DNA of 62,000 nucleotides from Chrysomallon squamiferum (lineage: Eukaryota; Mollusca; Gastropoda; Neomphalida; Peltospiridae). The notes under the pieces were generated by a model that was given only the letters and a program-made list of their open reading frames with translations, was not told the origin of the DNA and did not search any database. How positions within the stretch are numbered: the first letter of the stretch is position 1; each line of letters begins with the position of its first letter. Location: NCBI GenBank assembly GCA_012295275.1, contig CM022665.1:24401946-24463945 (forward strand), given 5' to 3'. The position numbers were made by a program, and so were the translations under genes. Below are positions 39,826-50,925 of the stretch, one piece after another.

Positions 39826-40690
39826 GTTATTCGTTTAGTGTAAATATTTTACACGTAGGATAAACATTTATCAAATGAAGGATTTCAGATCCGGAAAGAA
39901 AATATCCGTGTAGATGAATGATAAACAATATATCTGCGGAAGATAAACACGTCACATATTACAGTAGTTCCGTTATTCGCTTACTGTATGTTTTACACTT
40001 GGTATGCGGAAACAAAATAGCCGTGCAGATGAAAGATAGTTAATATATTTGCAGAAGCTAAATGCAGTAAATAGTACAATAATTATGTTGCTCGTTTAGT
40101 GTATGTTTTACACTAAGGGAAAAAAATTCAAATCCTGGAGTATTATATTCTTTATAGGAAGAAAGAAATTAACGACAGAAATTAATATCAGACCAAAAAA
40201 AAAGTTGTTTTTGTTATTATAAGCATGTTGTTCAATAGGTGTAAATACATTAATTACTCTTAGGATAAACCCAGGGGCGGATCTATTATGAAACTAACGA
40301 AGCTTGAGCTTCGGGGCCCCTAATCCAAGAGGAGTCCCAGAAACGACTTGTAGTTCATATTTCTTCAATATTTTAATCAGTATCTGAGATGTGTCTAAAT
40401 TTTAAAACCTGTCATGGAAATATTGCCAAAGAAGAAAATAAGAGTAGTTACCCAGACTTCGTTGCTGCTTGCGAAAGGCCCCCATAATTGTTCAAACCAC
40501 AAAAATGTAGTTCCGCCACTGGATATGCCTTTATCGAAAGAAGGATTTCAGAGCAGGGTAAACAAAAAAACAAAAAAAATATCCTTTATAGGAAAATAAC
40601 AAGAAATAAATAACAGCCTAGATGGATGGTAAATAATATATGTGTAATATGTTATTTGTTTAGTGTAAATAAACAGTTATTACTGGAAAA
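39826..40690 (+). repeat. Diverged tandem repeat (about five units of 115-170 bp) downstream of globin 1
   Basis: The anchor phrase 'gttattcgtttagtgtaaat' recurs with changes at 39826, 39972, 40087, 40226 and 40651. Companion blocks such as 'gaaggatttcaga' (about 39877 and 40543) and 'tttataggaa' recur too. One unit is interrupted by the hAT-type element at 40272-40521; subtracting it restores normal spacing. Parts may be transcribed as 3' UTR of globin 1. Confidence 0.7.
40272..40521 (+). mobile_element. hAT-type MITE, 250 bp, with terminal inverted repeats and 8-bp target duplication
   Basis: Ends are CAGGGGCGGATCTA on the left and, read inverted, CAGTGGCGGAACTA on the right. Flanking 8-mers gataaacc (40264-40271) and gatatgcc (40522-40529) agree at 6 of 8. 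This end sequence and target-site length are typical of hAT elements. No transposase is encoded. A neighbouring unit of the same tandem repeat shows the uninterrupted site (aggataaacatttatc), confirming insertion. Confidence 0.8.
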
Positions 40691-41023
40691 TTTTCAGTTA
40701 CGAACTAATTTTCTCTAAAGGGAAAAACAGTACTGTAAGAGAAATCATGAATAATATATTTTTATATATACTATTAGTACACTAACAAAAAAAAATTCTT
40801 GCCTTAAACTGATTCATTTAATTCAGTAAATATATAAATTAAAAAAAAAAAAAAATTCTTTGTGTTCAAAGGTTTCTGGTTCTGTTGTTTGCTGGAAAAT
40901 CTGGAATTTAAAAGGAATTAGGAATGTGGATAAAATAAATAAATAAAGGATTTGTAAAACAATATTCCACGTTACGTAATAGGTACAGAGTTCATGCGTT
41001 TTTATGAGTTTTTCTTCAACAGT

Positions 41024-41265
41024 CATGGCCGTAACTACATTGTGGCAAATGAGGCAAATGCTTCTTACCAAAATTGACAATTTTTTTTAATTATTATTAT
41101 TTTTAATACAAAGACTTTGTTTTAAAAATATAGAAACGACATCCACTGAATGAATTCGTTTATATCGGAACTTCTGGGGGCCATAGACCCCTCGTCCAAA
41201 TTTGTTTACTGCTCAGCGATTAAGTGTTTTTGCCTCATATTAAAAAGAGTCTAGTTACGTCAATG
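41024..41265 (+). mobile_element. hAT-like MITE, about 242 bp
   Basis: Left end CATGGCCGTAACTA and inverted right end CATTGACGTAACTA match at 12 of 14. Both sides carry ACAGTCA, a probable target duplication whose exact edges are blurred by the CA of the element ends. Subterminal 'aatgaggcaaatg' and 'tttgcctcat' are also inverted. Non-coding and clearly decayed. Superfamily assignment follows from end similarity only. Confidence 0.55.
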
Positions 41266-41393
41266 ACAGTCAACAAATTCATTTGTTCAGAGTATATTGT
41301 ATAACTCACCACAATACTAATTTTGTTAAAATATGTTTTTCATTGCATTTAGTTGTAGGTGTTAAATTTAATTATTCTGCTATAAATAATTAG

Positions 41394-41398
<5 letters not shown>

Positions 41399-41447
<49 letters not shown>
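41399..41447. repeat. (AT)n microsatellite, 49 bp
   Basis: Uninterrupted AT dinucleotides. Confidence 0.98.
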
Positions 41448-41448
<1 letters not shown>

Positions 41449-41819
41449 TTCCATGTGATCCTTTGTTACTTGATAAGCTTTAATAACAGCATATAATAAT
41501 AATAAGTCAACCTTACGAAATGCATGGAGGCTGGTATTTTTTTACTTTACCTGACGTCACTTAGAACGGCGATATTAGGGTAAAACAAAAATCCCCGAAA
41601 GACTGAGAATTCGCAACCCTTTTCCAGTTAGTTAAACCAATTTGAACTCACGAAATAATGCAAAAGCCAGTTTACATAAAAATAATATCCTTTGATTTGT
41701 TGTTATCTTTTAAACTTTATTATTAGCAAAAATTAGCGTTATGTAACAAACAAAACAATGGCATGGAAGTATATAAAAATCAAATATCTTCGTATCGTCA
41801 CAAGTACCGTATAATAATA

Positions 41820-41861
41820 TTTATTATTATTATTATTATTATCATTATTATTATTATTATC

Positions 41862-41908
<47 letters not shown>
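41820..41908. repeat. (TTA)n microsatellite, about 89 bp
   Basis: TTA repeat with rare C or G changes (atcatt, cgttat). Confidence 0.95.
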
Positions 41909-41909
<1 letters not shown>

Positions 41910-42317
41910 AAAAATCTAGTTAGAATATTTTTTGTAGTACTGTTCGTATGAAAGACTGATTATGAATTTTACTAATCTGGATCAAAACAAAATGTGTTCT
42001 ACCGAACTGAAATAGTCCCTCTGTGGTGTACATCAGACTTACAAGTTTTAATTATTATATTTTAAACAACAGAAGTGATGCAATGTATGCTTAATACTCC
42101 TTTTCGTACAAATACTGAATAAATCAGTGTGTTATATGATGTATTAAACATATCACAATCATTATTGCTTCCTTTAGTAGTCATAAATATGTATACACAT
42201 TTTCATCTCAATATTAGGTCAGTATATGTTAGCTTCAGCTATCAATATGATATCCTTTCATTTACACACACACACATACACATATATGTATATGTATGTG
42301 TGTGTATATATATACAG

Positions 42318-42359
<42 letters not shown>

Positions 42360-42719
42360 AAAGATATATAGAAATATATAGAAACGTTGAAAGGATATCA
42401 TATCATATGTGTTAGATATTACATAAACTGTTTTAATGTATTAATATCAAAATTAGACAACAGAAAATCAGGTGAACGCTTTGGCGGAGACGTGCCTTTT
42501 TACCGTTTTGTTGTGTTCTTGTAATTGTGTTGTACCACAGCAACAAATAGAAATGAAAATACTTGTACGGTTAAACGAGAAGGTAAAACGACAGTTTAGT
42601 TATTCTGACAAACAGCATAATTATTAAACTGAGCAATGTATCCACATTATTACTGTGGTAATGTAAGTTGTAATGTAATATGTAATGTAATTTTAGAATA
42701 TACCTAATAATGTGTTAGT

Positions 42720-43345
42720 CTACTGGACTTTATAATATAGTTTTATGACTCGATTTAATCTCAAAAAGTGTCCAATAATGTACCAGAATATTGGTTATTT
42801 ATTATTATGAGCGAACTCATTCTCAGATTATCATGAATAATATTTCTAGCATATTTGATTTTATATTGTAGTATATTATGAGTCAGCTCAATGTCAGTTT
42901 ATCAAAAACAGTACTACCCGAATTTTGGATTTAATAATCTGGTGATACAATGTAATATCAGAATGTACCGAATAATGTACCAGCGTATTGGATTTTATAA
43001 TGTAATATTATGACTCAACGCACTGTCAAATTATCAAGAAAAATGTTAGTCGAGTATTTTATTTTATTAAGAATCAGTTTAATGTACGATTATTACTAAC
43101 AATAATACAATTTTTTTTTTTTTTTATGTTTATAAATGTAGTATTATGACTCAACGTAACGTAAGAGTATGAGTAATGTTAACAGTACATTGGATATTAT
43201 AATGTAGTATTATGATTCAGCTCAATATCAGATTGCAATATCGTGACACACTGTAAGATTGTTATGAACAATATTACCAGTATATTGGATTTTATAATGC
43301 AATACTGCGATTTAATGTAAGAAAATTATGAATAATGCTGTAAGT
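42720..43345 (+). repeat. Cryptic satellite, about 67-bp period, nine diverged units
   Basis: The phrase 'ttggattttataatgtaat' followed by 'attatgactcaa' recurs, with decay, near 42723, 42791, 42854, 42924, 42988, 43055, 43127, 43190 and 43285. Spacing is mostly 63-70 bases with one longer unit. No coding frame runs through it. A poly-T tract (about 43112) has inserted or expanded inside one unit. Confidence 0.65.
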
Positions 43346-44447
43346 AAGATATCATGATAAGTGCTGGATAATCAACGGGCTTATGTTTTTTTATTTAAAT
43401 GTGTATCATAATTTTCAGTGATTAACTGATTAAATAATTTTAATTCGTAATTCTTATGGGGATATTCCAGAACCAAATGCCCTAAGAACTCTGTACTGAA
43501 TTTTATACATTATGTTTATACATCTGTTTTGAGATGTATTATCATGTTCTATGTAGTGGCTTATTAAAGGTTTAAATTCAATTGTTAAATTAGTTTCTCA
43601 TAATTTATAGGTTTTACATTGTTACCGTTATACTGGGTTTTAAAGAAATTGTGTTGTTTTGTTCTTTATTTTTGTTGTTTTTTTTTTGTTGTTTTTTAGT
43701 GGATTTTTGCAAACGTTCTGTTCACAGTATCGTATGTATATATTTATAAAATAACTTTCATTTCGGTTTATTTTCATAATACTCTCTTGTTATAAGACCT
43801 GTATTCATAATAGTTGGTTTATGTTCATGAAATTTACATTTATAGGATTTATCTGAAACTTCATTCTAGACATAATGAAAATACGGTTTTTATTGTTTTA
43901 ATTTATTAGTTACGTATCTGATATTTTGACATCGAGGTCAGATGACTGAGGTGGGCTATGTGGCTTGACTGTTGTAATATTTCATTAATTTATTACAGAA
44001 AAATGCAACAAAAAATGGAATATATTTGATGTATGATACAACGTGTCATAGTATTCATAATATCTAGCTGTAAGTTATTTCTATTGATTTTTTAGTCGCA
44101 AGTTCATTAATCTGACGAAATATCGAATAATGTTATTGCTAATCTTTTCGTCTGTATTTTTCTTTTTATACATTTTGTTTTGTTTTGTTATTTTTTGTTT
44201 CCTGCTCCTTGCGTGATTAATACATACAATGATGTACGTTCAAAGATCAACTGTGGAGGTGTAATTTTAATGTATCACTGCAGATCCATCTCAGGTGACA
44301 GTTATGCTGTCGCTTTTATTTGAGTATTATACGTTTCAAGTATCCGTTTTTATTTCTGTCCATTTTTTTATTTTGTATTAATATTAATATTAATTTTTTT
44401 GTTTTAAATTTATTTTATATTCAATACTTCTTACTTTATAATGCCAC

Positions 44448-44481
<34 letters not shown>

Positions 44482-44644
44482 TTTATTAATATTATATACT
44501 TTATAATACCAGATAAAGTAAATTTCTGTTTTAAATAACGTAATCTATTATAAGATTCATTACAGATGTTTGTTTCATAAATCTGCCGGCTCAGTCTCTC
44601 ATACAAATACGCCTAGATTCGCTTTTGAAAGTTATATTCAGATA

Positions 44645-44683
<39 letters not shown>

Positions 44684-46079
44684 ACTGAAGAAAATACTGA
44701 CTGTGAAGACACATTAGTACATGTGATCTGAATAGGACATAATGTGATTCTATACATGGACTCTGTCTAGACTTAAATATTAAAGTTTCGTATTTCATTC
44801 CTAAAACAAAGATAACTACGGTCTGATATTAAACATTCTATAATCGCGGGAAGAGATGTTCTCATTAACCTCATTATCATTCGCTATCATGAAATATATT
44901 ATATTGGCTCTATTCCCCGATATATGTTAAAATTAATTTTTCTTATTTCTGAAACTCCAAGGAAATCAGAAAACGATTTGATCTGTTCAATATTCATTGA
45001 CATTTGTGCAAGATTAGATTAATATTCATAGCGTATATGATACTCATTTACCGGAATAGCTGGAAATAATTTTTATTGTTCACTTTTATTCCGTATTTAT
45101 AAAAAAAAAATTTCCGATAGGGAAACCTCTAATAAACCTATGTGGTCACACTGTTAAGCTGTCTGCCTTCAGACTGGTAGATGCTTGGATCGTATCTCGA
45201 TATCTACTTCATGAGATGTAAGACAGCTTTGTCATTTATCTAGTCAAATAATATTATAATATTTTCTGAGTCCACTCTTGTGTTCCCACGATATAAGAGA
45301 ATGAATCTTTAGCGTGTAAGCATGACTAAGCAGTCTGATTTTCTGATGTCTTTATTGGGGGCCTTAAGGGACTGTTTAACCAAAATTTAACTCGAAAATG
45401 CCCTTAGCCGCGAAGTGGATTGATGAATTGGTGTCAGACACCATAGACATACGATGTATTTTAATATACAGTGTTTACCGTCAGTTGTCAGCTAGTGAAA
45501 ATGGTTTTCTTTGTGACACCCGAAAGAAAGATTCAATATGTTTTATTCACAAATCACGTGAATGAAGCGACTCTAGCTGTTTGTGATAGAATTCGTTTGG
45601 TAGAGCACCGGATATCAGCTTGACAGGTAAAAGTGTTTTTATTAGAAGTTAGAAAAAAAAAAAACAATCGCAGAATAAAAAAAAAATAAAAAATAAAAAA
45701 AGAACCTCACCTAATCCGTAAAGAAAGAGTCATTATATTAAAGTTTCATCATGAAAAAAATGATGAAATATATCCAGGTGGAAATGAACTTAATAAAATT
45801 CTTTGTTGATTCACGGTTTTCGTCATGTTAAAAGGTGCTTTTTTTAAATTTATTTTTTTATTTTTTTTTGTTGTTGTTGTTGTAGTTGTTGTTGTTGTCG
45901 TTGCTGTTCTGGGCGCGAGGTTGTACGTAAAATGTTTCTTTTCATCGATATCTACACCTGTGTTTATCTTCTTCCAACTAGGGCAGAGAACTGTATATTG
46001 CTAAAATTTCGTCAGCATCCGTGACCGCTATACAGAAACCTACCTTATTTAACTCATGTAGAGGCAAGAAAGTGCAGCT
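43346..46079. other. No gene recognised between the satellite and 46.1 kb
   Basis: AT-rich with AAT run at 44450-44482, AT run at 44645-44680, a tRNA-like phrase at 45140-45205 (tgttaagctgtctgcc ... ggatcgtatctcgat) that may be another SINE relic, and GTT repeats at 45868-45905. Confidence 0.55.
44645..44680. repeat. (AT)n microsatellite
   Basis: About 36 bp of perfect AT dinucleotides. Confidence 0.95.
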
Positions 46080-46279
46080 TTACGCCCGAATTAGCGCTTT
46101 CTGTTTGAATAATGACTTGTACGGAAAATCGCCATGGTCGCTTTCGTAATCACGTTCGCATTCTGTGTTAACGGGCCGTATGACTATTTCTGTGTCCCAC
46201 GATTTACTGACTGACGACTGGTCGCGTTTGATATATTTAATTTTGTTCAGGACATGTCTTAAGAACATTTCGTCTCTTT
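46080..46279 (-). CDS. Unrecognised coding-like frame, about 66 codons
   Basis: The minus strand is open from the pyrimidine run near 46290 to TAA at 46080. It reads KRDEMFLRHVLNKIKYIKRD, then motifs KSWDTEIVIRPVNTECERDY and SDHGDFPYKSLFKQKALIRA. It is far less AT-rich than its surroundings and uses charged residues evenly, unlike repeat-derived frames here. An acceptor-like site (poly-T then aaccaaaag) precedes it, so it could be a terminal exon; alternatively translation from an internal ATG (46267) would give 62 aa. No family recognised. Confidence 0.25.
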
Positions 46280-46714
46280 TGGTTAAAAAAAAAAACACAA
46301 AAAAACCCATTAATTTGTTTGTTTAACAGATAGAGTTATTTCCAAATAATTTGTATTGTTTTCTTTCAGTGTTGACAAATAAAACCCACGTTTATTTCAT
46401 AATGACAAACAAAACAAATATCAAACAACAATCATAAAAACATTTCTGATAATGGATTTTTATTTGGTAAATGGAACCATGCCCTATACGTATTTAAGTA
46501 ACTTAGCTGATTTGTATAATATGCCTTTGATATGGGTCCGCAGTATCTTTCTCAGTTTGAATAATAAAACTACCCTGAAGGTCTTCATAACTACTTTATT
46601 TTTGTTAATCAGTTAAAATTTGATCATATTTCGGTTTCAAATTATTTGTTCAAAAAATTGTAGATACCAATGTGCATGCCTTTTTGTTATATATGCATTA
46701 TCAACTATACTACA

Positions 46715-46752
<38 letters not shown>

Positions 46753-47099
46753 TCTTATTATTAAACATAACGTAAAAGCCAAAGACGGTGACAAGAAGGT
46801 GGTGTCTTGTATAAAGTCTTATAACAGTACGTTATAATGTTTAGAAAATGTTTGATCCTATGGATATTTTCAAAGATTAAAAGCTATGCTTTAATCTTTA
46901 CTCAACAATTTATTTATTTAATTAATACTTTTTATTGAAGAATGATAGTATGTTACTGATGTAGGAATGCATGAATGAAAGTATTAATTAATTAATTAGT
47001 CTGTATTCAGTGAAAATCAAGTTTCTATTACAATGTAAATTGTGTTATTCTTTCTCTCAAATAAAACTGTGTGGATAATCATGTTTGTTTCCTTCATTA

Positions 47100-47240
47100 G
47101 TTTTATTTGTTTTATATATATATATATACACCCTCACACACACACACATACATACACATACACACACACATATACACACACATACGTATAGACACATAAA
47201 AGAACTGTACTCTTTTTTCATTATTTTTCCGTTTCTTTTT

Positions 47241-47293
<53 letters not shown>

Positions 47294-47410
47294 ATCTCTG
47301 TCTGTATATCTCTGTCTGTGTCTCTGTTTCTCTCTGTCTCTGTATCTGTCTCTCCTTTCTCTCTATTTTTCACATGCTCTTTTTTTTTTCTCTCTCTCTC
47401 TATCACTGAT
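47100..47410. repeat. Compound AT, CA and CT microsatellite block
   Basis: AT at about 47116-47128, CA/CATA at 47132-47190, a perfect CT run at 47245-47289 and degenerate TCTG/TCTC to about 47410. Confidence 0.93.
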
Positions 47411-47988
47411 TCCCTTAGCACACATACTTCTTATTTTTAGAATATACTGTCTATCAATTTCAAACAAATCATAATCAATTTATGAAGAAGCCAGTGAGAA
47501 AAGAAAAAAGAAAAAAACTGTCAAAAATATATGTGTCATCAGGTTACTGCTTCCTCCAGTATTGCTGAAGCCCTGGAGTGAATACAAAAACCTTTTGCAC
47601 TAACACAAAAATGAGGTCACCAAGCGAAAGCGGAAAAAACGCCGGTGTCGAAGACTTCCTGATCAGTTGTTTAATTTGTGGCTCTTGGCTGGCATTCGTT
47701 TGATATTTTAATTCTGTAAATATCTCAGTTTCTAACCTTTTTTTTTTTTTATTATTATTATTTTTTTTTTTTAATGCTAGGGTAAAATAAATTACTTCTT
47801 TTTCCTTATTTTATTTTTTTTTTTTTTTTCTCTTTTGCAACAGATGAAGTGACAACGTTTTGTACGTAATTTATATTTTTATTGAAACTGGAGAACCAAA
47901 CTTACACAAAATAGGTGTTTGATTTGAAATAACTATTCATGTACATGTGTGTTTGTGAGAGTATATGACCTGCATATACATTTATTCA

Positions 47989-47991
<3 letters not shown>

Positions 47992-48036
<45 letters not shown>

Positions 48037-48215
48037 TATATGCACACGTATACTTACATACATACATGCATACATGCATATATAAACACATAATAATACA
48101 TACATGAGTACACATATATACGAACACAAACTCACACACATTCACATTATACGTTCAGATATAAACACACATATACAAACACAAACACATACACACACAG
48201 ACACATACGCCAACA
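47992..48215. repeat. (AT)n followed by CATA/CACA-rich simple sequence
   Basis: AT run at 47992-48028, then about 180 bp of degenerate ACATAC words. Confidence 0.92.
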
Positions 48216-48529
48216 ACTATACGCGATTAAACAGAAATCAAATTAGTTACACAGAAATGATGCTGTGTCTGATTACTGCTTAACTTTGAATTTTTTATAA
48301 GGTTATAACAGATCTTTCCACTACCAGTTATTCAACCTGTCGCCACGTTACCACTAATCAAGCTGTGTTAATAAAAGTAGGTCAAAAAAAAAGAGAAAAA
48401 AAAAGACAGGTTATCAAATCACAAGAGAAATGGAGTTAATGCAATTTTTAAGGTATTTATTTCATTTCCGGGTCAGAAAGACCTATTTGAAAAACTTAGT
48501 GGCAGATGTGAAAACAGAATTAATTATTA

Positions 48530-48563
<34 letters not shown>

Positions 48564-48710
48564 GTGCAATCGCCTAGATGTCGTTAGTTCGTTTGTCCGC
48601 AATTTTTTCCCCATCTATAGAAATTTTAGTACAGTCAGCACTAGAATTTATAAATAATGAAAAAAAAGAAATGAAAAAAAGATATACACAAATAATTATT
48701 CATATAAATA

Positions 48711-49425
48711 CAGTGGTACCTTGACTTACGAGTTTAATTCGTTCCGTGACCGAGCTCGTAACTCAAATTGTTCGTATATCAAATCAGTTTTCCCAAATGA
48801 AATTAATTGAAATGCTATTAATCCATTCCAGCCCCCATAAAAAGACAACCCTATAACTTCTAATATGTTTTTAAATAAGAAAAATGTATTTATAAATGAC
48901 AATTATTGTATAAAAATAAAAGAGAATGTAAACAAATAAACTGGTTTTGTAAAGTGTAGAGGGTTAGAGTTTCTCCATCCTTTCATGGACAGAGGTCCGC
49001 GGCTTAGAAATTATTTTAACGCCTTTGGCTGGAGTTATAGCCTTTATCGACTTCCTCTGCTTCAGTATGGTACATATCGTAGAAGTATTACGCTCGTATT
49101 GTCTAGCCAAGTCGACTACATGAACACCTCGCTCATGTTTTTCTATGATTTCATGCTTTAATTCATCTCAGCAATGTCCTTTGCACTCACTTTCTTAGGA
49201 TCCATCGCAAAATACTGCACTTAACGCGAGCACAACACAACAGATATGCTTCCACGGCGAGGAAACCATTGTGTTGTTCGTTGCGCCAACTAGCGGCGGC
49301 TTATCTGAAGCTCGCTCGTAACTCGGATTTGTGGCTCGAAAACTCAAAGCAAAAAGTCGACCGACTGACTGCTCGTAACTCGGAAAACTCGTAAGTTGGA
49401 GCACTCGTAACTAGAGGTATCACTG
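48711..49425 (-). mobile_element. pogo/Tigger-type (Tc1/mariner) element, internally deleted, 715 bp
   Basis: TA target sites flank ends CAGTGGTACCTTGACTTACG and, inverted from the right, CAGTGATACCTCTAGTTACG. Subterminal phrases (acgag, aactcg, 'attaattgaaatgctattaa') are those of Tigger-like MITEs. The interior retains a frameshifted N-terminal piece of the transposase on the minus strand, so the element is dead and derived from a full-length pogo-class copy. Confidence 0.85.
48964..49205 (-). pseudogene. Frameshifted N-terminal fragment of a Tigger/pogo transposase
   Basis: From the ATG at 49205 the minus strand reads MDPKKVSAKDIAEM and then hits a stop. One frame over it continues open as motifs KHEIIEKHERGV, DLARQYERNTSTI, CTILKQ, AITPAKGVKIIS and ERMEKL before TAA at 48964. 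This is the helix-turn-helix (Psq-like) DNA-binding segment of TIGD/Tigger transposases. The catalytic DDE part is absent. One frameshift near 49160 plus early truncation make it non-functional. Confidence 0.75.
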
Positions 49426-49553
49426 TATTTGTAAACATTATTTATAAACACACTTTCTCACAAAGCGTCGTCAAATCGCAGTGTAAGAACATATCCTATG
49501 ACTTACATCTTTTCACTTTGCTGAGTAGTAACAATGAATTTTCTTTTCTGTTC

Positions 49554-49584
<31 letters not shown>

Positions 49585-50084
49585 CATTTACTACACCAAA
49601 CTGTGTTTCGTAACAGACAAGTTATTATGAAACCCATGAGCCCTCCGAGGAGATTTGCATGAGTTAACTTTGTCAAGACAAAAAAGTGTGAATCATCGAA
49701 ACCACTGCTGTGGGATCATGTTTAAGTTGTCGTATGAATCACTTTTGAATTATTACACTTAACTGTCTTTGATTTCGTATGCTCGCAACAGAGTTAAAAT
49801 GAGAATTAGGTCATTGAGAATACAGAAAAAAATCTCACGTGTCTAGAAGTTTAGATATAATTATAGTATACATTACAGTCAAACTGACTTAGCTGCAGTT
49901 ATTAGGCTTTTCTTCTTTTCTTTACTGATTTATTATTGTTGTTGTTGTTGTTGTTATTATTATTATTATCATCATCATCATCATTATTATTATATGTTGT
50001 GATCTTGTCGACGTTTTCGTTGTTGTTCTATTTCTTGTTCTTATTCTTTATACTGCTGGTACTGGTATTATTGCTGTTGTTTTG

Positions 50085-50145
<61 letters not shown>

Positions 50146-50847
50146 TACTAGTATAATACTACTGTTGTTGTTGTTGTTGGCGTTAGTGATGCTTGTGTTG
50201 GTGGTGATGATAATGATGATTCTAATCCATCACGTTTAATGAGGATTTATTTTAAACGCAGTTCTATGCTTACATATATTATCTCACCAGATTGCTTGAA
50301 TTTAGATACTTATTTATTTTTCTTTAAAATAGTAAAATCAACCAAAATGCAGTATCATTCATTTGTATATCACCAACGCATAGAGCTGAACATAATCAAT
50401 AATTATATGGCCGCGTACATGGCCAAAAATGATTAGGATCCGCTTGAGCAGTGCAGAATAAGTGACAATATGAACATGATTACAATTGATGTGATTGCAT
50501 ACAAAAACTATGGTCGCTGTTTGCGGACAATACAAACAAACAAATACATTTTAATTGACACCTCGTTACAGTTTACTATTAACCGATTATTATAACCTGT
50601 TTATTAACATTTTGTATAACGATGATTTGTAAACTAGACGCCTGAAATGTTCTTTTCATCTGTAAAGTATTTGCTTTTGTCTGTATGTTGAATAGCTTCA
50701 AAAGTCATCGATGTTTGTGCCAACTAGAAGCACTGATCTTTTTGTTGCTCTGCGTAGAGAGCAAAACACAGATTACAACCTTTGCTACTGTAGTCACAGA
50801 GGATATAAAATTCATTGTAAAAAAAAAAAACCAAAAACAGAAGAAAC

Positions 50848-50925
50848 TAGCAGGATTGACCCTGCAACCTTTCAGGCATGAACTGCTGCTCGCTCTGTTA
50901 TATTACCGAATTACAGTGTCAGTTC
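50848..50925 (-). repeat. tRNA-like SINE head relic, same family as 14218-14300
   Basis: Minus strand shows CACTGTAATTCGGTAA... and AAAGGTTGCAGGGTCAATCC, closely matching the copy at 14218-14300 around the B box. Flanked by A-rich runs at 50818-50838 and 50967-50985. Confidence 0.4.

Noticed and set aside
45140-45205. Possible intact tRNA gene
   Set aside because: A- and B-box-like phrases are present but no complete cloverleaf or acceptor stem could be paired by eye; kept only as a possible SINE relic.
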